Translations under genes and position numbers: made by a program | Source: an uncultured Oscillospiraceae bacterium | GTDB lineage: Bacteria; Bacillota; Clostridia; Oscillospirales; Oscillospiraceae | Length of the DNA stretch: 64,000 nucleotides | Assembly (NCBI GenBank): GCA_934589675.1 | Contig: CAKTOF010000001.1 | Span: 62,001 to 126,000 of the forward strand | Reading direction: 5' to 3' | The notes under the pieces: model-generated | What the model was told of the DNA's origin: nothing | What the model saw: the letters and a program-made list of their open reading frames with translations, nothing else | Database searches by the model: none | In this document: positions 32,821-41,851 of the stretch, piece after piece | Layout: each line of letters opens with the position of its first letter | How positions within the stretch are numbered: position 1 is the first letter of the stretch

Positions 32821-34494
32821 ATGAAAAATAACGTCTTTGACGCGGGCTTTGCCCGCCGGGTCGGATGGAAGCGGACGCTGGTGAACATACTACTCACGCT
32901 CGTGTTCGCCGCCGTGTACTATTATGCCGCGCTTCCGGCGCTCAATCCGCACGCGCCGGAGCTGTACCGGTATCTGATCCTTGTGCTCGTCGTGTTCATC
33001 GTGCTCACGCTCCTCTCGTCCGGCCTGGCCGCCGTGCTCATGAGCGGGCGCGAGGCCGTGAACGCCATCCGGCGCAACTGCCTTGTGCCGGTCATCGCCA
33101 TCGGCGTGCTCCTTGCCGTCGCGCTCATCGGCACCGTCGTCGGCTCTGTGCTTTTCCGCGCGGATGCGTACAGCCGCCTGCTCGTCCCCGAGCCGGGCGA
33201 CTTTGCAAGCGAGGTCGAGCAGATCTCGTTTGACCAGATCCCGATGCTCGACAGCGACTCTGCAAACGTGCTCGCCACGCGCAAGCTCGGCGAGCTGAGC
33301 GACCTGGTCAGCCAGTTCGAGGTCAGCAGCACGAGCGTGCAGATCAACTATCAGGACCGCCCCGTGCGCGTGACGTACCTCGACTACGGCGACTTTTTCA
33401 AGTGGTGGAACAACCGCGCCTCCGGCATCCCGGCCTATCTCGTGACGGACATGGTCACGCAGGAGGTCACGGTCGTGCGCCTGAGCGAGGGGATGCGCTA
33501 CTCGCCGAGCGAGCTGTTCGGCCGCGACCTCATGCGCCACCTTCGCTTTTCCTACCCGACGAAGATGTTCACGGACGTGAACTTCGAGATCGACGAGGAC
33601 GGCCGGCCGTGGTGGGTCGCCTCCGTCAGCACGCGCACCATCGGCCTGTTCGGCGGCGAGGACGTCGTCGGCGCCGTGCTGTGCGACGCCGTGACGGGGC
33701 AGACGATCTACTGCGACGTCGCCGACGTCCCCACATGGTGCGACCGCGTCTATGACGCCGACCTCATCATCGAGCAGTATGACTACTACGGCCGCTATCA
33801 CAACGGCTTCTGGAACTCGCTCTTCGGCCAGACGGACTGCACGGTCACGACGTCGGGCTACAACTACATCGCCCAGGGCGACGACGTCTGGCTCTACACC
33901 GGCATCACGTCCGTCAGCGGCGATCAGGGCAACATCGGCTTCATCCTCGTCAACCAGCGCACGCGGCAGGCGAGCTTCTACTCGTGCGCCGGCGCGGAGG
34001 AGCATTCGGCCATGGATTCGGCGCAGGGCGCGGTGCAGCAGTATGCCTACAGGGCGACGTTCCCGCTGCTTTTAAACATCGGCGGCCAGCCGACGTACTT
34101 TATGGCGCTCAAGGACAATTCCAGCCTTGTCAAGCAGTACGCCATGGTCAACGTGCAGCAGTATCAGATCGTCGCGACGGGCGCGACCGTGGCGCAGTGC
34201 GAGCAGAATTATCTCTCGCTGCTGCGCGAAAACGGCGTGAGCGCCGAGGTCGCCGGCGGCGTGAGCGCCGAGCCGGAGACCGTCTCGGGCACGCTCACGG
34301 ACATCCGCACGGCCGTGCTGGACGGGACGACGTATTACTATCTGCGTCTGGACGGCAAGGGCGATTTCTACCGCGTGAGCGCGGCAGAGTGTGAGGCCGT
34401 CGTGACGCTCGACGTCGGCATGAATGTCACCGTGACCGTCTCGGGCGAGGGCGCGGGCGGCATCGTCCCGGCAGGCTCCGCCGCGGCGGACTGA
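32821..34494 (+). CDS. Uncharacterised membrane protein with large extracytoplasmic domain
   Basis: A 557-residue protein. The first roughly 105 residues hold three hydrophobic helices (TLVNILLTLVFAAVYYYAAL; LILVLVVFIVLTLLSSGLA; VIAIGVLLAVALIGTVVGS). The remaining roughly 450 residues are soluble and presumably outside the cell, rich in beta-strand-like segments with repeated tyrosine/tryptophan (FFKWWNNRASGIPAYLV). I do not recognise a catalytic motif. ATG 32821 is preceded by GAAGGAGAAACGC and is preferred to the in-frame ATG five codons earlier. The deacetylase gene follows after 24 bases. Confidence 0.8.
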   Translation: MKNNVFDAGFARRVGWKRTLVNILLTLVFAAVYYYAALPALNPHAPELYRYLILVLVVFIVLTLLSSGLAAVLMSGREAVNAIRRNCLVPVIAIGVLLAVALIGTVVGSVLFRADAYSRLLVPEPGDFASEVEQISFDQIPMLDSDSANVLATRKLGELSDLVSQFEVSSTSVQINYQDRPVRVTYLDYGDFFKWWNNRASGIPAYLVTDMVTQEVTVVRLSEGMRYSPSELFGRDLMRHLRFSYPTKMFTDVNFEIDEDGRPWWVASVSTRTIGLFGGEDVVGAVLCDAVTGQTIYCDVADVPTWCDRVYDADLIIEQYDYYGRYHNGFWNSLFGQTDCTVTTSGYNYIAQGDDVWLYTGITSVSGDQGNIGFILVNQRTRQASFYSCAGAEEHSAMDSAQGAVQQYAYRATFPLLLNIGGQPTYFMALKDNSSLVKQYAMVNVQQYQIVATGATVAQCEQNYLSLLRENGVSAEVAGGVSAEPETVSGTLTDIRTAVLDGTTYYYLRLDGKGDFYRVSAAECEAVVTLDVGMNVTVTVSGEGAGGIVPAGSAAAD

Positions 34495-34518
34495 GATTAT
34501 CATGTGCAGGTGATCGGT

Positions 34519-35226
34519 TTGAAACGATTTGCAAAGCGCGGCTCCGGGCTCGGAGCCGCGCTGCTTTTTTTGTGCTGGCTGGCGCTTCCAATGGCGGCAT
34601 CGGCTTCCTGCGCCGAGCCGGAGAAGCTCATCGCGCTGACCTTTGACGACGGCCCGACCGCCGGGGCGACGGATTATTTGCTGAGCGGTCTTGCCGCGCG
34701 CGGCGTGCGGGCGACGTTTTTCCTGTGCGGCTACCGCATGGAGATGTTCCCGGAGCTGCCCGCGCGCATCGCCGAAGGTGGGCACGAGCTGGCCGTACAC
34801 GGGTTTTCGCACGCATATCTGCAAAATCTCCCGCAGGAGGCCGTCGCGGCCGAGCTGTCCGACACGGCCGCGCTGATCTCCGAGCTGTCCGGCTGCGCCG
34901 CGCGCGCGTTCCGGCCGCCCGGCGGGCTTTATTCCGACGCGGTGCGGAAGGCGGCGGAGGAGACGGGGCTCTACCTCGCGCTCTGGAGCGTCGACCCGCA
35001 CGACTGGCGCGACCGCGACGCTTCGCTCATCGCCCGGCGCATCCTCTCCGAGGCAAAGCCCGGCTGCGTTGTGCTGCTGCACGACCTCTACCGCACGTCG
35101 GCCGACGCGGCGCTCGACGTCGTCGACGCGCTGCAATCACAGGGCTGGGAATTTGTCACGGTCTCGGAACTGGCCGAGCGAACAGGCGGCCTGCCCGCGC
35201 CGGGCGAGATTCTGGAGCTGTCATGA
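34519..35226 (+). CDS. Secreted polysaccharide deacetylase (CE4/NodB)
   Basis: A 235-residue exported deacetylase. Signal peptide about 1-29, then the five NodB motifs: LTFDDGPT (Asp-Asp), HGFSHAYL (HxxxH zinc ligands), RPPGGLY, LWSVDPHDW and VVLLHD. CE4 enzymes remove N-acetyl groups from peptidoglycan or chitin-type sugars. Start TTG 34519 is chosen because AGGTGATC, a close anti-SD match, lies 6 bases upstream; GTG 34504 is also in frame but has no ribosome site. Probably last gene of a three-gene unit beginning at 32189. Confidence 0.9.
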   Translation: MKRFAKRGSGLGAALLFLCWLALPMAASASCAEPEKLIALTFDDGPTAGATDYLLSGLAARGVRATFFLCGYRMEMFPELPARIAEGGHELAVHGFSHAYLQNLPQEAVAAELSDTAALISELSGCAARAFRPPGGLYSDAVRKAAEETGLYLALWSVDPHDWRDRDASLIARRILSEAKPGCVVLLHDLYRTSADAALDVVDALQSQGWEFVTVSELAERTGGLPAPGEILELS

Positions 35227-35227
35227 A

Positions 35228-35267
35228 AAGTGCGGCCCGCGAAAGTTCGCGGGCCGCATGATTTTTG
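35228..35267. terminator. Bidirectional terminator, deacetylase / AlaX
   Basis: TGCGGCCCGCGA / TCGCGGGCCGCA 12-bp stem with A-rich left and T-rich right flanks between convergent genes. Confidence 0.8.
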
Positions 35268-35271
35268 GAGC

Positions 35272-36420
35272 TTACGCGCCGAAAAACGCGTCGATCTCGG
35301 CCGCCGTGGCCTGCACGGAGCCCTGTGCGAAGCCGCCGCGGCCGCCGCCGCGGCCGTGGAGGGCGGTGTTGAGCTCTTTTACGAGCGCGCCGACGTCGCC
35401 GGATGGGTCGCCGAGGGCGTATTTGTAGCCTTCCCCGTCGCGCCCGGCAAAGACGGCGCAGCGGCCGCCGCACGACGAGAGCACCGCGTCGCCCAGCCGC
35501 CGCACGGCGTCCGGGCTCATCGGCTCGCGGATCATAAACACGTCGCCCGTGCCCTTGACGTCCTTTGCGATCCTCGCAAACGCCTCGTTTTCCAGCGCCG
35601 TGATGCGCTGCGCGAGCGCGCCCTTTTCCTCGAGCGTGCGCTGCACGAGCGCGGCCGTCTCAGGGAGCTTCGCGCTGAGCAGCACGGACACGCCGTGGTT
35701 CTGCTCGGCGCTCATGCGCGAAAACGCAAAGGCTCTGCGGCCGCAGACGAGCTCGATGCGCACGCCGTCGTGGAATTTCTGCATGGACACGGCCTGGATC
35801 TGGCCGACCTGCCCGGCCGAGCGGACGTGCGTGCCGCAGCAGGCGCAGATGTCCGCGCCCGGGAAGCGCACGATGCGCACCTGACCGGTCAGCGCTTTTT
35901 TGCTGCGGTAGGAAAGCTCCGCCAGCTCGTCCGGCGAGGGATAGAAAATTTCGACCGGGTCGTCCCGCCACAAGATCTCATTGGCGCGAAGCTCCACTTC
36001 CCGCAGCCCCGCCTCGCCTAATTCGCCGTCGAAGTCGACGGTCACGGTATCCGCGCCCAGATGGAAGCCGACGTTGTGATAGCCGTATTTTTCATGCACG
36101 AGACCGGAGAAAATATGCTCGCCGGAGTGCTGCTGCATGAGGTCAAACCGGCGGTCCCAGTCGATCCGCGCTGTGACTTTCGTGCCCGGCTCGATGGCGC
36201 GCTCGCAGTAGTGGACGACCTGCCCGCCCCTTTCGTGCGTGTCTGTCACGCGGACGCCGCTTAAGTGCCCCGTGTCGCCCGGCTGGCCGCCGCCTTCGGG
36301 GTAGAACACCGTGCGGTCAAGCACGACCTCATAGCGGCCCTTCCCCGGCTCGCACGAGACGACCTCCGCCTCACATTCGGTCAAAAACGCATCATGATAA
36401 TAGAGCTTTTCCGTTTCCAT
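35272..36420 (-). CDS. Alanyl-tRNA editing protein (AlaX, long form)
   Basis: A 382-residue free-standing editing factor related to the AlaRS editing domain. The N-terminal beta-barrel has VFYPEGGGQPGDTG, the zinc site is HSGEH plus CCGTHV, and the C-terminus is a DHHA1 domain with the glycine-rich GGRGGGRGGFAQGS. It hydrolyses Ser-tRNA(Ala) or Gly-tRNA(Ala). ATG 36420 is set by GGAGG 8 bases upstream; 12 upstream in-frame codons fall inside a terminator hairpin. The ribosome site abuts the U tract of that terminator, so expression may depend on read-through or on a promoter not seen. Confidence 0.92.
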   Translation of the reverse strand: METEKLYYHDAFLTECEAEVVSCEPGKGRYEVVLDRTVFYPEGGGQPGDTGHLSGVRVTDTHERGGQVVHYCERAIEPGTKVTARIDWDRRFDLMQQHSGEHIFSGLVHEKYGYHNVGFHLGADTVTVDFDGELGEAGLREVELRANEILWRDDPVEIFYPSPDELAELSYRSKKALTGQVRIVRFPGADICACCGTHVRSAGQVGQIQAVSMQKFHDGVRIELVCGRRAFAFSRMSAEQNHGVSVLLSAKLPETAALVQRTLEEKGALAQRITALENEAFARIAKDVKGTGDVFMIREPMSPDAVRRLGDAVLSSCGGRCAVFAGRDGEGYKYALGDPSGDVGALVKELNTALHGRGGGRGGFAQGSVQATAAEIDAFFGA

Positions 36421-36432
36421 GCCATAGCCTCC

Positions 36433-36468
36433 AAAAAAATCCGTCCGATGTTTCATCGGACGGATTTT
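36433..36468 (-). terminator. Terminator of the amino-acid ABC operon
   Basis: AAAATCCGTCCGATG / CATCGGACGGATTTT 15-bp stem with a seven-base U tract on the minus strand, immediately followed by the AlaX ribosome site. Confidence 0.85.
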
Positions 36469-36489
36469 ATCACGAATGGGCGCGGCGCG

Positions 36490-37233
36490 TCAATGCTTTG
36501 CAGCGGAAAGCCGCTTCTGGTAGCGGCGGACGGCGCACGAGATTGCGAAGTTGATGATGAAATAAATGATGGCCGCGAGGCCGAAGAGCACAAATACGTC
36601 CGAGGTGTTAACCGTGCCGGTGCCGTTGTAGCGGTTGGCCGTCGCCAGGATCTGCTTGAAGCGGCTCATCAGCTCGATCGTCGCGACGTTGGCAAGGTAC
36701 GACGAGTCCTTGACCGTCGTGATGACCTGGCTGAGCAGCGTCGGGATGATGCTGCGGAACGCCTGCGGCAGGACGATGTGCCGCATGATCTGCACCGTGC
36801 CGAAGCCCTGCGAGTAGCCGGCCTCGAACTGCCCCTTCGCCACGGCGTTGAGGCCGCCGCGCACGATCTCGGCAATGACGGACGACGTGAACAGGATGAG
36901 CGCGACGGACGCCTTGAACAGCTGCCCGACGTCGACGCTCGACAGGCCGAAGTGCTTGCCGGAGAACGGGCTCGGGATGAACACGAGGCAGATGAAGATC
37001 CACAAAAGCAGCGGCGTATTGCGGAAGATCTCAATATACGCCGTCGCGAGCCAGCCGAAAATGCGCGTTTTCCCCTTGCAGTAATTGCGGCAGAGCGCGA
37101 GAACGGAGCCGAAGATCAGGCCGACGACGACCGCGACGAGCGAGACGATGAGCGTAAAGGCAAGGCCCTTGGCAAGGTACTGCAAAATGGCGCCGTTTTT
37201 CAGGATGGACAGGCTGCCCTCAAAATTCGTCAT
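36490..37233 (-). CDS. Amino acid ABC transporter permease 2
   Basis: A 247-residue HisM/GlnP-type permease with about five helices and the EAA-like loop EAGYSQGFGTVQIMRHIVLPQ. The family signature FRNTPLLLWIFICLVF lies in the middle. Its ATG overlaps the stop of the first permease (ATGA). The two different permeases probably form a heterodimer, as in glutamate/aspartate-type importers. Last gene of the four-gene operon. Confidence 0.93.
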   Translation of the reverse strand: MTNFEGSLSILKNGAILQYLAKGLAFTLIVSLVAVVVGLIFGSVLALCRNYCKGKTRIFGWLATAYIEIFRNTPLLLWIFICLVFIPSPFSGKHFGLSSVDVGQLFKASVALILFTSSVIAEIVRGGLNAVAKGQFEAGYSQGFGTVQIMRHIVLPQAFRSIIPTLLSQVITTVKDSSYLANVATIELMSRFKQILATANRYNGTGTVNTSDVFVLFGLAAIIYFIINFAISCAVRRYQKRLSAAKH

Positions 37234-38024
37234 GGCGCATCCACCGTCCCTTCGCCGTCAGATTCATCGAGATGGCCCTCACGGATGATCGCGTCAAGCT
37301 CCGCGTCCGTGATCTCGCGCTGCGCGTTCGGCTGCGCCGTGACGCTCTCACGCAGCTTGAGGTTGGCCTCCCAGCGCCCGGCAAGGCGCGAGAGCGGGAA
37401 GCACACGACAAAGAAGATGATGCCGCTGACAAGGTAGGCCGGCGCGTACGCGCCGCCGGTCTGCGCGCCGGTGACGAAGCTGTATGTCGCGGAGATGAGA
37501 TCCGCGCCGCCGATGATGTAGAGGCAGGACGTGTTCTTGATGAGCGCGACGACCTGATTGACCATGGGCGGCAGGATGATCTTGATGGTCTGCGGAATGA
37601 TGATGTGGTACATGAGCCCGACGTAGCCGAAGCCCTGCGAGTGCGCCGCGTCGAACTGGCCGGCCGGAATGGCCGTGATGCCCGCGCGGATGACCTCAGC
37701 CATATACGCGCCGTGGTAGATGCCCAGACCGATCATGCCCGTGCGGATGACGCCGAGGCTGTGGCCGGAGAATGCGAGCGCATAGTAGAGGAACAGCACC
37801 TGCAGCAGCAGCGGCGTATTCTGGATGATCTCAACATAGACGCGCGCGATCGCGCGCAGCGCCTTCTTCCCGCTCGTGCTCATCAGGCCGATGACGACAC
37901 CGATGGCAAATGACAGCAAGAGCGCGACGACGGCCGTCTCGACCGTGTTGAGCAGGCCGTTTAAGAACGTTTCGCGGTACGTCCAGACCTTGAGCCATTT
38001 ATCGGCGCTTAACAGATCGTGCAA
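37230..38024 (-). CDS. Amino acid ABC transporter permease 1
   Basis: A 264-residue permease of the polar amino-acid family with QNTPLLLQVLFLYYAL and the EAA loop DAAHSQGFGYVGLMYHIIIPQ, plus a charged C-terminal tail. Translation starts at TTG 38024, 8 bases after AAAGGAGGGG. It lies 104 bases after the binding-protein gene and overlaps permease 2. Confidence 0.93.
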   Translation of the reverse strand: MHDLLSADKWLKVWTYRETFLNGLLNTVETAVVALLLSFAIGVVIGLMSTSGKKALRAIARVYVEIIQNTPLLLQVLFLYYALAFSGHSLGVIRTGMIGLGIYHGAYMAEVIRAGITAIPAGQFDAAHSQGFGYVGLMYHIIIPQTIKIILPPMVNQVVALIKNTSCLYIIGGADLISATYSFVTGAQTGGAYAPAYLVSGIIFFVVCFPLSRLAGRWEANLKLRESVTAQPNAQREITDAELDAIIREGHLDESDGEGTVDAP

Positions 38025-38128
38025 GCGCGCCCCCTCCTTTCGTAACTGCGCAGCTCAGGCGCCCGCCCTGCGCGCGCCTGAGCTGCGGGCAGGAGCAGCG
38101 CTCCTGCCTGCCGGGTATGTTCAGCTTC

Positions 38129-39058
38129 TCAGCCGAGGTTCCACTTGCCGATGAGGCCGTCGATCGTGCCGTCGTCCAGCCAGCCGGTGATGAGCTTCTC
38201 GATCTCGGCGGAGATCGGAGCGCCCTTCTTCGTCGCAACGCCGTACTCCTGCGGGGAGAAGCTCTCGTCGATGTAGTGGCGGCCATCCGTCTTGTAGATG
38301 GCCAGGATCGACTTATCGACGCAGAACGCATCGACCTCGCCGGCGGCGAGCGCCGTGGAGATGTCCGGATAGTCAGCGTACTGCTGGAACTTCACGCCGT
38401 CGGTCCAGGTGTCGATCTGGAACGCCTCGGCGTCATAGTTGTCGCCCGGGATGACGCCCGCGTCGATCATGGCCTCGACGAGCGCCTTGGCCGACGTGGA
38501 GCCGGAGGAGACGCCGACGGTCTTATCCTTCAGGTCGGCAAGCGACGTGATGTTCGACGCATCCTCAACAAGGACGGTGATGGCGTCGGTGTAGTACGGT
38601 GTGGAGAAGTCCCAGGACTGCTTGCGCTCTTCGGTGATGGTGAAGGTCGCCAGCACGCAGTCGATGTCGCCGGCGTCGAGCAGCTCGCCGCGCGTGGCGG
38701 CCGTGACGGTCGTGAACTCGACGTCGTCATAGCCGAGCGCGTCAGCCAGCATGTTGGCGATGTCGATCTCCATGCCCTCGTACTCGCCGGTCAGCGGGTC
38801 CTGATAGCCGAAGCCCTCAACGGCATTCTTCACGCCGACGCGGAGCGTGCCGCCGTCGGCGAACTTTGCGCCGTCGGACGCAGCGGCGTCATCTGCGGGC
38901 GCGTCGCTGCCGGCCGCAGCGGCGTCGTCGGTCTTGCCGGTGTCTGCCGTGCCGGCGTCGGCCTTGGTATCGTCCTTTTTGCCGTCGCCGCCGCAGGCAG
39001 CCAGAGCAAAAACGAGCGCGAGCGCCAGAACGAGCGCCAGAATTCTCTTGAGTTTCAT
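38129..39058 (-). CDS. Amino acid ABC transporter substrate-binding lipoprotein
   Basis: A 309-residue lipoprotein: signal with lipobox LAAC, an Ala/Asp/Thr-rich linker (about 22-60), then an SBP_bac_3 domain (LRVGVKNAVEGFGYQDP, GMEIDIANMLADALGY, DCVLATFTITEERKQSWDFS, the family stretch for polar amino acids). It captures an amino acid, perhaps glutamate, glutamine or cystine, and hands it to the permeases. ATG 39058 is 8 bases after GGGAGG; two upstream ATGs are worse placed. Confidence 0.93.
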   Translation of the reverse strand: MKLKRILALVLALALVFALAACGGDGKKDDTKADAGTADTGKTDDAAAAGSDAPADDAAASDGAKFADGGTLRVGVKNAVEGFGYQDPLTGEYEGMEIDIANMLADALGYDDVEFTTVTAATRGELLDAGDIDCVLATFTITEERKQSWDFSTPYYTDAITVLVEDASNITSLADLKDKTVGVSSGSTSAKALVEAMIDAGVIPGDNYDAEAFQIDTWTDGVKFQQYADYPDISTALAAGEVDAFCVDKSILAIYKTDGRHYIDESFSPQEYGVATKKGAPISAEIEKLITGWLDDGTIDGLIGKWNLG

Positions 39059-39115
39059 GTTCATTACCTCCCAGTTTGCTTTATCCATAAAGCGCAGCGC
39101 GCTTATGTGGCCGTT

Positions 39116-39838
39116 TTAGCGAAGGATCTTGCTGAGGAACGCCTTCGCGCGCGGGTTTTCGGGGTTTTCGAAGAAGTGCTCGGGCGTGCCCTCTTCGATG
39201 ATGCGGCCGTCGTCCATGAAGATGACGCGGTCGGCCACCTGCCGGGCGAAGCCCATCTCGTGCGTGACGACGACCATCGTGATGTTCTCCTGCGACAGGC
39301 GGATCATGACGTCGAGCACCTCCTGCACCATCTCCGGGTCGAGCGCGCTCGTCGGCTCGTCGAACAGCAGGATCTTGCTCTGCGAGCACAGCGCCCGCGC
39401 AATGGCCACGCGCTGCTGCTGGCCGCCGGAGAGCGTGGACGGATACACGCCGGCCTTGCCCGTCAGCCCGACGACGCCCAGATAGTGCATCGCAAGCTCC
39501 TCCGCCTCTTTTTTCGACTTCTTCTGGAGCTTGACCGGCGCGAGCGTCAGGTTCTCCAGCACGGTCTTGTGCGGGTAGAGATTGAACTGCTGGAAGACCA
39601 TGGAGATCTTCGTGCGGTTGATGCGCGTGCGGTTTTTGTGCGTCAAAAGTTCGCCGTCGATGTAGACCTCGCCGCTCGTCGGCTCCTCGAGGAAGTTCAT
39701 GCAGCGCACCGTCGTCGATTTGCCCGAGCCGCTCGGCCCGATGATGACGAGCTTCTCGCCCTCTTCCACCGTGAGGTTCACGTCTTTGAGCACATGGAGG
39801 TCGCCGAAGCATTTATTCACATTGACCAGTTGGATCAT
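39116..39838 (-). CDS. Amino acid ABC transporter ATP-binding protein
   Basis: A 240-residue GlnQ-type ATPase: Walker [11 protein letters not shown]-loop [12 protein letters not shown], signature LSGGQQQR, Walker [14 protein letters not shown]-loop VTHEMGF. It is the first gene of the operon (ATPase, binding protein, permease, permease), an order less usual than binding protein first. A strong promoter with a 16-bp palindrome near the start point lies upstream. Confidence 0.95.
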   Translation of the reverse strand: MIQLVNVNKCFGDLHVLKDVNLTVEEGEKLVIIGPSGSGKSTTVRCMNFLEEPTSGEVYIDGELLTHKNRTRINRTKISMVFQQFNLYPHKTVLENLTLAPVKLQKKSKKEAEELAMHYLGVVGLTGKAGVYPSTLSGGQQQRVAIARALCSQSKILLFDEPTSALDPEMVQEVLDVMIRLSQENITMVVVTHEMGFARQVADRVIFMDDGRIIEEGTPEHFFENPENPRAKAFLSKILR

Positions 39839-39921
39839 CTGACCGGATCCCCTCTCCTTTTACTTCGCCGGTGCATATTTGAAACATTGATGTTGCATTG
39901 CCGTGAAACTGCACTGTTGTA

Positions 39922-39971
39922 CATTGCTGCAGCAATGAATTGATTATACCGTAGCGCCTTGCATTTTGCAA
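39922..39971 (-). promoter_or_regulatory. Promoter and palindromic operator candidate of the ABC operon
   Basis: Minus strand TTGCAA (39966-39971), 17-base spacer, TATAAT (39943-39948). A perfect 16-base palindrome CATTGCTGCAGCAATG (39922-39937) covers the expected +1 region, where a repressor would block transcription. Confidence 0.6.
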
Positions 39972-40148
39972 GCGATAAACGCGATTTTTCTGGCTCGACT
40001 TGCTTATTTGTGCAGCGGTTAGTATGTAGAACCTGCAAATTAGTCGGATCTGTGGTATAATTGCATAAAACTGTTAAAAATAAAATGCAATTTCATTTTG
40101 AATTCCTGCGAACAGAAAAATTTAACCGCCCGCTTGCACGCGGAATGA

Positions 40149-40177
40149 TTGACAAAGAAAGCGAAATGGCATACTAT
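40149..40177 (+). promoter_or_regulatory. Sigma-A promoter of mgtE
   Basis: Consensus TTGACA (40149-40154), 17-base spacer, TACTAT (40172-40177). The leader to the mgtE ATG is about 190 bases. Confidence 0.7.
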
Positions 40178-40222
40178 AATCTGTGGTTCATTTGATTTGT
40201 ATATAATAAAGGAGGGAACACA

Positions 40223-40297
40223 ATGGACGCTGGAAGTAGTAACGGCACAATTGCAGGCCGACGAAGCAGGCTGCCTTCCGGCGCCGCGCGTTCCTGA
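40223..40297 (+). CDS. Candidate leader peptide upstream of mgtE
   Basis: A 24-codon ORF starting at ATG 40223, with one of the strongest ribosome sites in the window (AAAGGAGGG, 6 bases from the ATG), encoding MDAGSSNGTIAGRRSRLPSG plus four residues. It ends at 40297, 75 bases before mgtE. By analogy with leader ORFs before Mg2+ transporter genes, its translation could gate mgtE expression; this is inference. It could also be a chance ORF in a structured RNA leader. Confidence 0.5.
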   Translation: MDAGSSNGTIAGRRSRLPSGAARS

Positions 40298-40372
40298 TCG
40301 CATATTCTGCCGGCTGCTCATTGCGCTTTTACTTCCGTTACTTCGCACCACAAAAGTAAAGGAGAAAAGCAA

Positions 40373-41746
40373 ATGGCTGAACACGCTCTCACGATTGAAT
40401 CCATGCTTCTTTCTCTGCTCGACGAGAAGAAGTATGCCTCCCTGCGCGACATCCTCACAACGATCAACCCGGCCGATATCGCCGCCATCTTTGAGGATCT
40501 CGAGCAGGACCGCCTCCCGCTGCTGTTCCGGCTGCTGCCGAAGGAGCTGGCCGCGGAGACATTTGTCGAGATGGACCCCGAGACGCAGGAGCTCCTGATC
40601 CAGGGCTTTTCCGATAACGAGCTCAAGGAAGTCATCGACGAGCTATACGTCGACGACGCCGTCGACCTTGTCGAGGAGATGCCGGCCAACGTCGTCAAGC
40701 GCATCCTCCGTCAGGCCGACCCCGAGATGCGCACGATGATCAACGAGATCCTGCGCTACCCCGAGGACTCCGCCGGCTCCATCATGACGACGGAGTTTGT
40801 CACGCTCCGCCCGCACATGACCGTTGAGGAGGCCATCAAGCGCATCCGCCGCACCGGCGTGGACAAGGAGACCATCAACAACTGCTACGTGACCGAGGAC
40901 AAGACGCTCATCGGCATGATCTCCATCCGCACGCTGCTGCTTGCCGATGACGACGAGGTCATCTCGGACATCATGGAGCCGAACGTCATCACCGTAAACA
41001 CGCTGGCCGACAAGGAAGAGGTCGCCCAGATGTTCTCCAAGTACGGCTTCCTCGCCCTGCCGGTCGTCGATCAGGAGAACCGCCTCGTCGGCATCACGAC
41101 CGTTGACGACGCGCTGGACGTCATGGAGGCGGAGGCGACGGAGGACATCGAGAAGATGGCCGCCATCCTGCCGTCGGACCGGTCGTATATGCGCTCCGGC
41201 ATCTTCTCCATCTGGCGCAACCGCATCCCGTGGCTGCTGCTTTTAATGGTCTCGGCGACGTTCACGGGCATCATCATCAACAAATTCGAGACGGCGCTCG
41301 CCGCGCAGGTCGCGCTCGTCGGCTTCATCCCCATGCTCATGGACACGGCCGGCAACTCCGGCTCGCAGTCGTCCGTCACCGTCATCCGCGGCATCTCGCT
41401 CGGCGAGATCGAGTTTTCCGACCTCGTCGCCGTCATCTGGAAGGAGATCCGCGTCGCCGTGCTGTGCGGCGCGTGCCTTGCCGTGGCGAGCTTTCTGAAG
41501 GTCATGCTCATCGACCGGCTCATTCTCGGCAATTCGGACGTCACCGTGTTTGTCGCGCTCGTCGTGTGCATCACGATGGCCATCACAGTCATGATGGCCA
41601 AGGTCATCGGCTGCGTGCTGCCGATGGTCGCCAAGAAGATCGGCTTTGACCCGGCCGTTATGGCCAGCCCGTTTATCACGACGATCGTCGACGCGCTGTC
41701 GCTGCTCGTCTATTTTCAGGTCGCAACGCTCGTGCTCGGTCTGTAA
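40373..41746 (+). CDS. mgtE: Magnesium transporter MgtE
   Basis: A 457-residue Mg2+ channel: MgtE N domain (about 25-130, superhelical, DIAAIFEDLEQDRLPLLFRLL), paired CBS domains (about 135-255; AGSIMTTEFVTLRPHMTVEEA and DIMEPNVITVNTLADKEEV), a plug helix, and five transmembrane helices from about 285 with the pore segment FIPMLMDTAGNSGSQSS. The cytoplasmic domains close the channel when Mg2+ is high. AAAGGAGAAAAGC precedes the ATG. Monocistronic, ending in a terminator. Confidence 0.96.
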   Translation: MAEHALTIESMLLSLLDEKKYASLRDILTTINPADIAAIFEDLEQDRLPLLFRLLPKELAAETFVEMDPETQELLIQGFSDNELKEVIDELYVDDAVDLVEEMPANVVKRILRQADPEMRTMINEILRYPEDSAGSIMTTEFVTLRPHMTVEEAIKRIRRTGVDKETINNCYVTEDKTLIGMISIRTLLLADDDEVISDIMEPNVITVNTLADKEEVAQMFSKYGFLALPVVDQENRLVGITTVDDALDVMEAEATEDIEKMAAILPSDRSYMRSGIFSIWRNRIPWLLLLMVSATFTGIIINKFETALAAQVALVGFIPMLMDTAGNSGSQSSVTVIRGISLGEIEFSDLVAVIWKEIRVAVLCGACLAVASFLKVMLIDRLILGNSDVTVFVALVVCITMAITVMMAKVIGCVLPMVAKKIGFDPAVMASPFITTIVDALSLLVYFQVATLVLGL

Positions 41747-41756
41747 CCGTCAAACC

Positions 41757-41798
41757 GCGCCCGGTGCAGGCTTTTATGCTCTGCGCCGGGCGCATTTT
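41757..41798 (+). terminator. Terminator of mgtE
   Basis: GCGCCCGGTGCAG / CTGCGCCGGGCGC stem followed by ATTTTCG. Confidence 0.8.
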
Positions 41799-41807
41799 CG
41801 TCCCATT

Positions 41808-41847
41808 AAAAAAAGATTCCCGGAATGCGCGTGCATTCCGGGAATCT
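41808..41847 (-). terminator. Terminator of rpoD
   Basis: AGATTCCCGGAATGC / GCATTCCGGGAATCT perfect 15-bp stem with a seven-base U tract on the minus strand, just after the rpoD stop. Confidence 0.88.
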
Positions 41848-41851
41848 TGTC

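Noticed and set aside
40184..40372. mgtE leader as an M-box (ykoK) magnesium riboswitch
   Set aside because: The conserved M-box core sequences are not visible, and the leader is dominated by a well-started ORF.
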